Assembly (NCBI GenBank): GCA_028554755.1
Contig: JAPTOF010000015.1
Span: 4,650,001 to 4,714,000 of the forward strand
DNA length: 64,000 nucleotides
Direction: 5' to 3'
DNA from: Cordia subcordata
Lineage: Eukaryota; Streptophyta; Magnoliopsida; Boraginales; Cordiaceae
Positions 1-10,377 of this stretch are shown here, one piece after another; within the stretch, counting starts at the first letter, position 1, and each line of letters opens with the position of its first letter. The notes below the pieces were generated by a model that saw only the letters and a list, made by a program, of their open reading frames with translations, searched no databases and was not told the DNA's origin. The translations under genes and the position numbers were made by a program.

Positions 1-920
1 AAAAATGGTTCAATTTTTTTTTATTTTTATGCATATATAGTCGTTTATCTCTATGTTGATAGGAGTGTTGGCTCTTGTCATTGACTTAATTGATTGTTGA
101 AGATAAGGTTATATTGTAGGGAATGAATAGAGTGGAGGAAGAACCGAGACTTTGAGGACATACCTTTTGAAAGTTATGGGAAATGAACACTTCTAAGAAA
201 AGACCTTGTAGCTACCCTATGACTCGTTTAGAAAAAGTGTTTGTAAAGGGGTTGTTGAAATAAGTGCTCCTTCCTTAATTGGTTCTTTTTAATATGCCCT
301 AGCCTTTCTTTTTCTTTTCTTTTTGTTCACATTATATATTGAGAAAAAATCCAAAAAAATGGAAAAAGGTGAAAATGTAGAAAAAAATGAAAAAAGCCTA
401 AAAAATGTAAAAATAAAGTGAAAACATGAAAAACGCCAAAAGACACCAAAAAGTTGAAAAGTTAATGTCATTGAATAAAGTGTTAAGTGACACAATATCA
501 ACTTAGCACATGTTTCTCTTTTTGTTCCTTCATTGTATTGTGAATAAGGCTTTTACGTAATTTGTGAGGCATTGTGATTGTACGTTCTTTCTCCTCGTAT
601 CTTTGAGGTTATGTGCATGTTGGGAGGCCATGTTAGCTGAAGGGGCACGAAATATCAACATCCCGTGCACATCTGTTAGAATCCTAGGTTTGTGGTGGTT
701 AAAGCTACTTGGGAACTTCCCGTGAGGTGTAACGACCCTTGTGAGTAAGGGAAGGATCCAAAGCAATTTGGAGATCACTTCTACAAAGAATGACCCTTTT
801 ATACTCCTTTGATTCCCCAAGATAGCAAGTCAATACCTTTGGCAACCTTCTTTAGCTTCTTAGAGACAAACTCAGGTTCGGTCTTGCTTTGGGACAAGTA
901 AGGAGAAGGTTTAGGGATGT
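1..920 (+). mobile_element. Athila-type 3' noncoding region with PPT
   Basis: This is the stretch that lies between pol and the 3' LTR in these elements. By eye it matches 14640-15520 and, inverted, 20500-21430 and 48597-49560: the same blocks occur in order (a GAATAGAGTGG block, a GACACAATATCAAC block, an AGGAGAAGG block). It ends in a purine-rich tract at about 899-920, directly before LTR sequence, as a polypurine tract should. The rest of this element lies upstream of the window. No coding capacity was recognised. Confidence 0.75.
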
Positions 921-1011
921 TGATTTGTCTTTGTTTGCATTTGTTTGTTCATGCATTTTTTTATGTTCTTGAAGGTGTTTTGTGCTTATTAGATAGCCTT
1001 AGTATGGTATT
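921..1011 (+). repeat. 5' stub of an Athila LTR
   Basis: The sequence starts TGATTTGTCTTTG right after the polypurine tract, and its following blocks (TTGTGCTTATTAGA, CCTTAGTATGGTA) match the first 90 bp of the LTRs at 41050 and 45539. It stops at 1011, where inverted LTR sequence begins, so only the start of this 3' LTR survives. Confidence 0.7.
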
Positions 1012-1332
1012 TGATGTGCCTTTGAAGATGCAAGCCCTAAAAGGTCCCGTAAGCATGCAGACCGCGCAATATATGGTGGTACTAATACAGGTGTCGAACC
1101 ACAGGAAGGCTCAAAGTGTGGTAAAACTCTAAGCTAGTGCGTTCTAGTGGAAGGTAAAGAAAGGAACCTAAACTAGTCATTTTTTGTGTGCTTTTTTATT
1201 TTAAAGAGCTAAAGAGAAAAGTGAAAGGACTACACTATAAATACTACAAAGGAAAAGTAAGAATTAAGCTAATCTAGGGGGATTAAACCTATGGAAAGGT
1301 GATAGGGTGACTTACACTTGTGAATAGGTGAC
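1012..1332 (-). repeat. Inverted Athila LTR fragment (3' end only)
   Basis: It begins TGATGTGCCTTTGAAG, the reverse complement of the LTR end seen at 54283-54315, and runs through the GGTGTCGAACCACAGG block and the CTAATCTAGGGGGATTAAACC block. About 320 bp of a roughly 1.85 kb LTR remain. It stops where another inverted LTR end begins. Confidence 0.75.
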
Positions 1333-1572
1333 TGATAGTCATCTCTCAAGTGCAAGCTCTAAAGACCTGCAAGTGCACGGATCGATGTAGTGTAGTGTGT
1401 GCGAGAATGGGTGTCGAACCATAGGGAGGCTATGTTGTGAGATGGATTCTATGTGTGTGTTTTAGAGAATCCGAAAAAGGAAACTTAAACTAATTGTTTT
1501 TGGTGTTTTTGGATGGTCGGGAGCTCTATTTAAGGAAAGTAAAACTACACTATGGAAAAGGGGAAATGTGGA
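1333..1572 (-). repeat. Second inverted Athila LTR fragment
   Basis: It starts TGATAGTCATCTCTCAAG and resembles the first 240 bp of inverted solo LTR F at 58000 (shared blocks GCAAGCTCTAAAGACC, GATCGATG, GGGAGCTCTA). It is truncated near 1572, where copia LTR sequence starts. It appears to have inserted into the preceding fragment and then lost its right side. Confidence 0.7.
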
Positions 1573-2452
1573 AAAGAATGTGAACTTTGTCTTTGACCTA
1601 CTAAATAACTGATCATAATGCCCCTCTATGTATACCCATAACTAAGGTCGGTCCTTTGGCCTGGGTACTATCACCTCCTTAGCTGCATCTTTTCTTTTGA
1701 GCCTTTTGTCCTATTGCCAACCATCTTTGGTCATGGAATCTCTTGATCTTGGGAGTGACCCTCAAACCATATGACTGATACATCCATAAAGGTAGTATCA
1801 CTAGATCTAGATTTAGATGATAAATATGGACAATCCCAAAGGGGGCACATAGATTCCATATTGCATATACATGTTCCAATTAATTAGAACTTAGCACTCA
1901 ATGCACAAGGCTGTTGATCCTAATAAAGTACGATCTTACCCACAGTGAATCAAAGTACCAAACCCTAACTTCATTAGTTCATCCACAATTGCTCAAGATT
2001 AAGAGCAATGATCATTTAGTAGTAGTGAATATCTTGTTTTCTTTCTTTGATAGTACGTCTCTAGAAAACATACTCACAATGGTCCTGTCAAATACGTCAC
2101 ACACGTACTATTGAGACAAATTCAGAAAGTTCTCCAATGACCTAGGTAGATCACCCTTAACGAGGAGACTTGCTCAATATAACCTTATCCCGGTAGAGTG
2201 CCCAACATTACCATTCAGTTACGGACTAAATTTATAACGTGACTAAATCTAGACTTGGACCTACTGTGCGTCCAACCTCACTGCGCACCCAAGTCATTAG
2301 TTCAAGTCAAGGGACCTTTATGCATACATCAATAAAACATACCACAGATAATATGTAAGGAACTCATAATGCCATTTAACAAAATGATTATACATTGTTT
2401 AACATCCAAAATGTTATATACAAGTGAGCTTTAGGGCATACTAATCCTAACA
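1573..2452 (-). repeat. Truncated inverted copia LTR
   Basis: It aligns by eye over its whole length with 38633-39511, the inner half of the inverted solo copia LTR, and with the reverse complement of 25216-25990 plus 27875-27980. The outer edge, which is the LTR start, is preserved as CTAATCCTAACA ending at 2452. The other half of the 1.88-kb LTR is missing. Short ORFs in this interval recur in the other copies and are shadows of LTR sequence, not genes. Confidence 0.85.
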
Positions 2453-2458
2453 CAATGA

Positions 2459-3330
2459 CCTTCTTAGACAATGTCCTCACCTCAGTTATGGTAATCATGA
2501 CCTACTCCAATATTTCTTTTGAGATTAGAAGGAAAAAAATAAGATGATGGTCAATGCCACCTTCTCTGGTAATGAATTCTATAATTTGAAGGTGAGTAAC
2601 GCATGGGAGAAAATGGACTTGTTAGCTGAGAACTTTCCCCAAAATTTAGCTATGGATAGGTCTACTCGGAGAGTGAATAGAAGAGGTGTTCATGAGGTTA
2701 GAGTTTCTTTAAATTTTCCACTAAGGTAGAGGCACTCATGAATAAGTTAGATCAATTCATTTCTTTGTTTCTTTCCTCTCACGGTCATAGGACTAGTTCC
2801 ACAGGTTCTTTCTTTGCCCCTTCAGTAGTTGAGATATATGTGTTATGCTTTGAGTTTATTCATGAGACAATAGCTTGTCCCTTAGCACCTTAGTTTCCCG
2901 AGTTCATATAGGAGCAAGTATGTGCTACATAGGGATATTCTTGTGAGTACAATCCATACTCTAGCATATACAATCCAAGTTAGAGGGACGACCCAAAATT
3001 TTTTTAGAGACAGGGCTAGCATGAGTCTTATTCCCAGTCCCAGGTCCCACTCGAGCACCGACCCTATCCTACTACCCCTCAAAGGTCTATTATGTCAATC
3101 AACCTAGGCTTCATAGTGTTCCTCAGCCACAGGCACTCCTTGCTCCCTTTGCTAGCCAGCCCACTAGCGATGACAGGATTGAGAAGATGTTTCATTTGAT
3201 GCAGTAGGAGTTAAGTGGTAGATAGAGAGTTATTAGGCTAGGGTAGATACCCAGCCAGGACAGTATGCTACGCAGTCAAGCACTAGAGATCTTGGAAAGT
3301 TGTCTTCTCAGTAGAGATGATCCCTAAAGT
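2459..3330 (+). pseudogene. Athila gag C-terminal remnant (element A)
   Basis: The translated blocks match the ATH1 gag from its RQCPHH region onward (compare 9095-9680). They cover the end of the capsid-like domain, the MMVNA block, the KLDQFIS block and the zinc-knuckle region. The knuckle at about 2850-2885 still reads C-X2-C/F-X4-H-X4-C-P in form but its second cysteine is lost. Several TAG stops interrupt the frame, for example after the ACPLAP block. Gag would form the particle and bind RNA; this copy cannot. Confidence 0.8.
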
Positions 3331-4814
3331 CCAGTCCTATTCCTCCACCGACCACCTATCCTTCTCAGGCCCAGGCTAAAGTTGTCATCACTCTCAGGAG
3401 TGATAGGATAGTGGATAATAGAGTAGAAGTTGAATATGTAGTGCTTGCACCTAGTGGTCCTTCTGAGTCTAAAAAGCCTGATTGTAGCCCTGTAGAGAGA
3501 GGTCTTGTTGAGTGAGTTAAGCCCACGAGAGACCGTGGTGAGAATAGTACTTCCTGCTTACATCGAGAAGAAAAGAAGCCTATTGATAATTCTCATGAGT
3601 CTAGAAGTGTTAAGCCTAGACCGCCTTACTCATCCACCGTGGAAAGGCCTTCACCTAGTGAAGATACTAGATTTATCAAAATCCTACACCATCTTAAGGA
3701 CCTTAAGATCAATCTTTGTTTATTAAATGTCGTCCATTTTATTTCTTTCTATTCAAAGTTTTTTAAGGATCTTTGTACTAGGAAGCGTCAAGCCTCGATC
3801 ATGCCTAAGAAGCAAAAGCTCACAAAAAAGATGAGTAGAATTTATACCTTAGGCCTTCCAGTCGAGACGAGTGACCCCAGAGCTTTCACAATTCCTTATA
3901 GGATTAGAGAGACTCAGATTGATCACATCTTGCTAGACTTAAGATCTAGTGTGAACCTTATTCCCCACTTAGTCTATGAGTAGCTAGGTCTAAGAGACTT
4001 ATCCCCTACGCACATCACTTTGCACTGATAGGTCCGAGAGGAGACTAGGGGAGTGATAGAAAATGTGCTAATCTAGGTGGGTGACTTCATGTACCCTGTG
4101 GATTTCATAGTGCTTGATATGGATGCGGGGCATAACTCTAGATATGCTAAACCCATTCTCTTAGGTCGCCTTATCCTTGCTACCATAGATGCCATTATTC
4201 ATTGTAGGTCAGGGTTATTAGAGATGCAATTTAGGAACTTGAGGTCTAAGATGAAAGTTGCCGAGGCAATGAGTAGGGCTAGTGTAGGAGGAGAAGAAGA
4301 TGAAGATGAGTGCTTTAGAGTTGATGTGATTGATTCTTTCATTGAGGACTTTGTAGAGAGGACTATGACCGATAGAGAAGATTTAAGGAAATTTGAAGAG
4401 TTGTTATCTAGCTTTGATTTGGAGACCTTAGAGCAAAAATGTGTAGCTTCTACCTCCTTAGTTGAGAATTCCATGATTGATAAGGCGTTTGAGGTTATTG
4501 CTTCTAGTGATGTCCCCGTTGATGATGTTGAGGTTAAGTCACCCTTGGTTGAGCCTAATCCATCTTTAGAGCTCAAATCCCTTCCCGAGTACTTAAAGTA
4601 TGCTTTCTTAGGCCCTAGTGAGACTCTTTTAGTTATCATAGCTTATGATCTTTCTAGTGAGCATGAGGTGCGTCTCTTAGAGGTTTTTATGAAACATAGG
4701 AAGGCTATAGGGTGGAAAATTAATGATTTAATAGGTATTGACCCTTCAGTTTGCATGCATCGTATTCACCTTAAAGATGAGCTATTCCTTCTAAGGAGAT
4801 GCAAAGAAGGCTAA
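3331..4814 (+). pseudogene. Athila protease and PR-RT linker remnant (element A)
   Basis: A basic block (SKFFKDLCTRKRQ) at about 3747-3790 precedes the aspartic protease region. The catalytic DLGSS motif seen in ATH1 is DLRSS here, so the glycine after the catalytic Asp-Leu is replaced, and a TAG stop follows at 3981-3983. After a short broken gap the same frame resumes at 4077 and stays open for 245 codons. That part contains the FIVLDMD and LLGR blocks, an acidic linker (CFRVDVIDS), and the PSLEL and KAIGWKI blocks just upstream of RT. Confidence 0.85.
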
Positions 4815-5665
4815 ACCCACACATAAGCGAAGTCGTTAAGAAATATATCATAAGCTCTTAGATGTAGGCATTATTTATCCGATCTCTGATAGTGAGTGGG
4901 TTAGCCCAATCCAGGTAGTCCCTAAGAAGTTCAAGATCATGGTTGTAGAGAATGAGAGAGGAAAGCTTATCCCTACATGTACTCCCACGGGTTAACGAGT
5001 TTGTATTGACTATAGAAAGGTCAACTCCAAAACTAGGAAAGATTATTTCCTATTGCAAATTCTAGACTAGATTTTAGATAAAGTAGTTGGGCATAGCTAC
5101 TATTGTTTTCTAGATGGCTATTTCAGGTATAATCAGATCTCGTGTTTCCCGAGGACTAGGAGAACGCCACATTTACTTGTCCCTATGGCACTTTTGCCTA
5201 TAGGAGGATGCCCTTTTGTCTATGTAATGCTTCAGTGACATTTCAGAGGTGTATGATGGCAATTTTTAGTCTCATCATAGAAAAGCATTTAGTGATCTTC
5301 ATGGATGATTTCTCAGTCTTTGGTGATAGTAACTTAGTGTTGAGTTGGGAGAAATCCCACTTCATGGTGCAGTGAGGGATAGTTTTGGGTCACGTAGTTT
5401 TATCTAGTGGCATTCAAGTTGACTCGACTAAGGTAAAATTGATTGAGAAGTTACCTATTCCTAAGTGTGTTAAGAATGTTAGATCTTTTCTAGGACATCC
5501 AGGATTCTCCCATAAGTTCATTAAGTATTTTAGCCACATAGCACGACCCTTGTCTAGACTCTTAGCAGAGGACATCCCATTTGAGTTCAATGATGAATGT
5601 GTTAAGGCTTTTCATAGGCTTAATTCCTTATTGTGTTCCTCCTTGAATCTAGCTGCCTGACTACA
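4815..5665 (+). pseudogene. Athila reverse transcriptase remnant (element A)
   Basis: RT blocks are recognisable in order: the DSEWVSPIQVVPKK block at about 4890-4930, the VCIDYRK block at about 5000, the CPYGTFAYRRMPF region at about 5180-5220, and the polymerase active-site block FMDDFSVFGD near 5297-5325. A deletion of about 60 bp follows the last block, compared with 11995-12055 in ATH1. The frame has TAA and TAG stops and indels. Reverse transcription activity is excluded for this copy. Confidence 0.87.
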
Positions 5666-6170
5666 ATCTACTATTTGAGGTTATGTATGATGCATTCGAT
5701 TATGCGATATGAGCTATTTTAGGTCAAAGGCATGATAGGATGCCCCATGTAGTGTATTATGCTAGTAAGACTCTTGATGAGGCCCAAAAGAACTGCACAA
5801 CCATGGAAAAAGAGCTTTTAGCAATAGTCTTCTCCCTTGCCAAGTTAAGGTCTTATATCCTTGGGTCCAAGATGATTGTCTCCACTGATCATACAGCATT
5901 GAGATATTTGTTAGCTAAGAAAGAATCTAAGCCCCACTTGATTAGGTAGTTGCTCTTTCATTAAGAGTTTGAAATTGAAATCCGGGATAAGAAAGATGGT
6001 GAGAATTTAGGAACAAATCACTTTTCTTGTCTTGTTAGTGAGTTTTCTAATGATCTATCCCATTTTCGTGATTCTTTTCCTAACAAGCAATTATTTGCCA
6101 TCTCTCATCACATACCATGCTTTGCTGATATTGTTAATTATCTTGCCACAGGGAGTTTTCCCTCCTATTA

Positions 6171-6220
<50 letters not shown>

Positions 6221-6240
6221 TAGAGATAGGTTCCTAGCAC
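5666..6240 (+). pseudogene. Athila RNase H remnant with (GA)n expansion (element A)
   Basis: The RNase H blocks [24 protein letters not shown] and [11 protein letters not shown] are readable from about 5740, giving 69 open codons. The connection-domain blocks follow in a broken frame. TAG at 5947-5949 replaces the tryptophan codon that ATH1 has at the matching place (LIRW). The region ends in a GA microsatellite that replaces the lysine/glutamate-rich codons seen at 12893-12915. Confidence 0.82.
6176..6220. repeat. (GA)n microsatellite
   Basis: This is a nearly perfect run of GA dinucleotides of about 45 bp. The homologous site in ATH1 (12893-12915) and in E (62495-62515) is a short purine-rich coding run, so the repeat expanded from coding purines in this copy. 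Confidence 0.95.
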
Positions 6241-6479
6241 AAGTAAAACAATTCTTTTGGGATGATCCCTATCTTTTTAAGATGTGTATGGATCAAGTGA
6301 TTTGTCGGTGTGTGCCAGAGGACGAATTTAAAAGCTGGTTGAGTATGTATCACGATGAGAGGTGTGGAGGGCATTTCAGTGGAAAGAAAACCACCACGAA
6401 GGTCTTACAATGTGAATTAGTTTCACCCACTCTCTGTAGGGATGCCTAAGAGTATTACAAAAAGTGTGTTATATGTCAA
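6241..6479 (+). pseudogene. Integrase N-terminal zinc region, interrupted (element A)
   Basis: It aligns with 12920-13160 of ATH1: the HFFW..PYLFK block, the HHCC zinc-binding region (histidines in the [10 protein letters not shown] block and the KKC..CQ cysteines) and the end at TGTCAA. The sequence breaks at 6479 at the start of the ATH1 LTR and resumes after 17286. Several frame breaks are present. Confidence 0.85.
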
Positions 6480-8246
6480 TGATGAGTTGTGATTTGGTGT
6501 GTGTTTGCATTGCCATTTACTTATATTTTAGAGGTGTTGAATGCTTATAATGATGCATTAGTGTAGTACTTTTGATAAGAATAGGCTTAAGCGTAAACAA
6601 ATGTGCATATTGAGTTTAAGAGATAAATTGCTACACTAATTGCTTGTTTTCAATGATTTAGGTGAACTTTGGGTTAAGACAAAGATTGGACGATGAAAGG
6701 TGATAAAGATAGGACATGCACGGGTCTAAGAGAGAAGACTAAAGGCCGAAAAGACGAAAAATTAGATGAAGGAAGTCAGCCGGACGACCAAGGAAGAAGA
6801 GCCGGTTGACCGTCTAGGTCGACCATCGAAAAGCCGCACGACCCCCCTTCAAGAGTCGGTCGACCGGCCACTCCAGAGAGCCCTAGTAGAAAGCCGGTCG
6901 AGTACTCCAGAGGCCGGTCGACCTAGCCGATCGACCGGCTATGCGCGAACCTATAAATAAAGCCTGATGCGGAGCAGAATTTTCAAGGAGCCACACACAC
7001 ACTTCACACCTAAACCTCACACACACTTAACCCTATTCTCTAGCCGCCTCACACATCCTTTTCACACACTTTTCATCAAGAACCAGGCTTGAGTTAGAGG
7101 ATTCAACAATCTTTTGGAGCAAATCTATTCAAAAGTCATAAGATTAGCTAGGATGAAAGGAGAGTTTCGTTATATCTCTTTCATTCTATTTTCCATTATG
7201 CTCGAGTAGATTTGTATAGGGTGATTAAACTTATGTAATGGGTTGATTTTATACTCTTATGATATGGGATATGATGGCTGAATATATAAATATGTTTTGA
7301 TTTGTCTTGTTTAATTGGGTGTTCTTTCATTCATGTCTATGTGTTTGATAAAATGCCTAGATGAGTAACATGTATACAAATTGAAGTTTGTTTGTTACTA
7401 AACACATCTAATCCATGTTATACTCATGTCTATGTGTTTATATGTGGATGCTATGAAATGGGTAGTGCTTTTATTCATGTCTATATGCGTATTAGCATGC
7501 CTAGTAACGAGCATAACTTCAATAGCGCATATTTCTGCACGCACTAGCAAGTGAAATCCTCGTAGTGACCTTAGAATGGCGAAGCATAATTTAGGGCTAG
7601 TCTAGGTCGAGTCTCCTTTGGCTTTAAATCCAGCCAATAGGTTTCAGGATAGATTTAGTCGACCTTAGCAACACTAGGTCTTGGCTTTAAACCCAGCCAA
7701 CGGTTTAGGTACTAAGGTAGGTTCATTCTAAGCCACCTAGGAAGTTAGTTAGTCACTCTTGAGGCCCTAGGTCATAAGGACCACGCTATAGCTCTAGGAG
7801 ACGTCGCCTAGGGACGGACCCGCACCGAGTCCTATGGAGAAATCAGGACACTAATTAGCAACCTAGTTAAGAGCAATTATGAGAGTTAGCCATCATCCCT
7901 TAATCCCATAGCGTTTGAGTATAGAATTACCCATTCATAAGCCAAAGTCACCCTAATCCCTTTCCAATTGTTAGTTTCCCCTTAATCAACTTACGTTTCC
8001 ATTTGTTTTTTTATTCATAGTTTAGTTTTATTTCATTTACATAGAGCTCCCGACAATCCAAAATCCAAAAGAAAAGAAATATATATAGTTTAGATCTTTC
8101 TCTTTGGCACTTTTAGGATACCAAGCATAGAATTCATTCACATCATTCACGCCTCCCTGTGGTTCGACACCTGCATTCGTAGACACTATATTGCACATCC
8201 GTACGCTTGCGGGTCTTTTAAAGCTTGCACTCGAAAGAAGACATCA
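6480..8246 (+). repeat. ATH1 5' LTR
   Basis: The LTR starts TGATGAGTTGTG and ends GAAGACATCA. It pairs with 15521-17286 over its full length. From left to right it holds an A/T-rich U3, a cluster of GGTCGACC palindromes (about 6800-6940), a TATA box (6952-6959), CACACA-rich sequence, two TTGGCT...AGCCAA hairpins (7618-7637 and 7681-7700) and the GTGGTTCGACACC block near the end. The main difference from the 3' LTR is a small rearrangement inside the palindrome cluster. Confidence 0.95.
6776..6960 (+). promoter_or_regulatory. U3 palindrome cluster and TATA box, 5' LTR
   Basis: Several copies of the palindrome core GGTCGACC, often extended to CCGGTCGACCGG, sit within about 150 bp. A TATAAATA box follows at 6952-6959. 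The order fits an RNA polymerase II promoter with upstream binding sites, which is where an LTR promoter belongs. The same arrangement occurs at 15820-15993. That the palindromes bind a factor is inference. Confidence 0.7.
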
Positions 8247-8406
8247 AGTTTTTGTTTTTTTTTTTCTTTTTTTTTTCTTCTTGTTGGTTTATTTCCGCTT
8301 TTGACTTTATTTTTTTTTTAGTAGACTTTTTAGGATTGTGGATTATTTGCTGTAGTGTAGGAATATTGAAGTTTTCGGGGGTTGAAGTGGCCGGAGTTAG
8401 GATAGT
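8247..8406 (+). other. ATH1 leader lacking a primer-binding site
   Basis: In element E the LTR end is followed by AGTTCTTGGCGCC, part of an 18-nt tRNA-Asp-type primer site. Here the LTR end is followed by AGTTTTTG and a long T/C-rich run (8250-8320). About 110 bp present in E, including the primer site, are absent. The remaining leader up to gag is similar in both (GGATTGTGG, GTTTTCGGGGGTTGAAGTGG). Confidence 0.8.
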
Positions 8407-9684
8407 TTGCGCATGCTTGGTAGGAGATCCCTCAGGAATTCCCTAGTTCATCTTAATCCCGAACCTGAAAGAATCACTAGACGTTTCAGGAATTTAGGAG
8501 CTCTTCCTGAGGAGATGACCGATCCCAATCATCCTCATAATCCACCCAATCCCCCAATAAATCCCATTCCACCTCATGAGCACATTGGGCATCAAGCCCA
8601 AGCTCATTTTAGACAAGAGCCCCGTAGACCGGATCCACCTATAGATGAGGAACCCACTCTTAGGCAATTCTTTCTCCCCGAAACCTTTGAGCCCAATTCG
8701 GCTATTCAAATTCCGGGTTTGGGGGGGACGAACTTCGAGATTAAGCCTAATATGTTGGCTATGCTTCCCTCCTTCTACGGGAAAAGCAATGAGAGTCCTC
8801 TTGATCATATTACTGATTTCGTTGAAATAAGTTCCACTCTACATGTTCCCAATGTCTCCCAAGAGGTCATACGTCTAAGATTGTTTCCTTTCTCTCTTAA
8901 GGATAAGGCTAGGACTTGGTTGCACTCCTTACCTAATGGGTGCATTACTACATGGGCTAAGCTTCAATCTAAGTTCTTCCAGAAATTTTATCCCATGGCC
9001 AAGACAGCCGATCTTAGGACTGCCATTATGACTTTCTCCCAACATGACCTAGAATCTTTTCATGAAGCTTGGGAGAGGTTCAAAGATCTTCTTAGACAAT
9101 GTCCACACCATGGATACGGCAATCATGACCTAATGTAATACTTCTTTCGAGGCCTAAATGAACAAAATAGGATGATGGTCAATGCCGCCTCCGGTGGTGG
9201 TTTCTATCTTTAAGACCGATCGAGGCATGGGAGAAAATAGAAATGATGGCTGAGAATTCATTTCAAAATTTTGCAATGGAAAGGTCTAGTCGAGGGGTAA
9301 TAAGAGAAGTGTTAGTGAGGTTGGAATTTCTTGGACTTACCCTCTAAGGTTGAGGCTTTAACAAATAAACTAGATCAATTCATTTCCTTGTCCATTTCAT
9401 CCCAAGGTCATAGGACTAGTTCTTTAGGTTCTCCCTCTGCCCCTTTAGTTGTTGAAGTTTGTGCATTGTGCTCCGAGTCATCTCATGAGACTATGGCTTG
9501 CCCTTTAGCATCCCAATTTCCTGAATTCATGAAAGAGCAAGTATGTGCCACACAAGGTTATTCTCGTGAGTATAATCCATACTCGAACACATACAATCCG
9601 GGTTGGAGGGACAACCCGAAATTTTCTTGGAGACAAGGACAGCATGAGTCTAGTTCACATTCTCAAGTTCCACCTCAAGAATGA
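8407..9684 (+). pseudogene. gag: ATH1 gag (capsid and zinc knuckle), broken
   Basis: Gag would form the cytoplasmic particle and bind element RNA. The first open part (243 codons) starts near the conserved MLGRRSLRN block. It holds a Pro/Asn-rich N-terminus and the capsid-like domain, with blocks FEIKPNMLAMLPSFYG, LFPFSLKDKARTWL and ESFHEAWERFKDLL. A TAA at 9136-9138 interrupts it where E has a tryptophan codon. The frame shifts near 9210 and returns to the original frame by 9331. The 3' part has a single CCHC knuckle, C-X2-C-X4-H-X4-C, at 9460-9501, followed by a Tyr/Asn/Gly-rich tail. The upstream in-frame start codons add little, so I take the MLGRR region as the start. Confidence 0.88.
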
Positions 9685-10377
9685 CCAGTCCTCAATATCC
9701 CCGTGTTTCTATCATCCGAATCAACCCCGCTTTACTAGTGCTCCTCAACCTCAGCTTTACTGCTCCTCTAGTAGCCAACCTCCTAGCAATGACACGATGA
9801 AGATAATGCAGTTTATTCAGAATCAGCAATGTGCATTAGCTAGCCAAAGAACAGAATTGGCGTAAAATAAGCGAGAAATGGCGAGGTTTAAGGCACGCTT
9901 AGGACAGATTGCTAGTCAATTAAGCGCTAGAGACCCGGGAAATTGCCTTCCCAGCTGGAGGTAAACCCTAGAGTCCAATCCTGTTCCTCCACCGATACCA
10001 CTTATCCCTCTCAGGCCCAAGCTAAGGCCGTCACTACTCTTAGAAGTGGTCGGGTAGTGGATAATAGGGTAGAAGTTGACTCTGCAGTGCCTGCACCTAG
10101 TGTTCCTTCCGAGCCTAGAGCACAAAGATGGTAACCTTGTTGGGGGAAATTCTAGAGAGAGTCCTGTTGAGAGAAATGAGACCATTAGAGATCAGGGAGA
10201 GATTAGTACTTCCCGACCAGATAGGGAGGGAAAAGAGCCCATGGATGACTCCCATGCATCTATAGACATAGAGCCTAGAGTTCCTTTTCCATCCGCTTTA
10301 GAGAGACTTACACTAGTGAGGATTCTAGGTTCTTCAAGATTTTAGAGCATCTCAAAGATCTTAAGGTCAATCTTCCT
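9685..10377 (+). pseudogene. ATH1 gag tail and spacer before protease
   Basis: This is a low-complexity Pro/Ser/Gln-rich tail followed by Ser/Arg/Glu-rich spacer sequence. It is readable in pieces in different frames and matches 55818-56450 of E and 3060-3630 of A. Blocks such as PSQLEVNPRVQ, TTLRSGRVVDNR and the LERLT..EGSRFFKILEHLKDLKV region are shared. No enzyme motif is present. The multiple frames show indels in this copy. Confidence 0.75.

Larger units (their letters stand above)
2453..6479 (+). mobile_element. Old Athila element A, left part
   Basis: Degenerate Athila gag-pol sequence starts abruptly inside gag (2459) against the copia LTR fragment. It runs through protease, RT, RNase H and the integrase zinc region to 6479. 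There element ATH1 interrupts it, and it resumes at 17287 in the middle of the same integrase sequence. Its 5' LTR and gag N-terminus are gone. Many stops, indels and a microsatellite show this is one of the oldest layers of the window. Confidence 0.88.

Noticed and set aside
4199..4639. 146-codon minus-strand frame
   Set aside because: It is antisense to the open linker region of element A. The same antisense frame appears at 57018-57272 for the same reason.
8150..8230. GTGGTTCGACACC near LTR ends as a tRNA B box or tRNA-derived piece
   Set aside because: Only the T-loop-like core matches. There is no acceptor stem or anticodon arm, and the D LTRs lack the core, so a tRNA or SINE origin is not supported.
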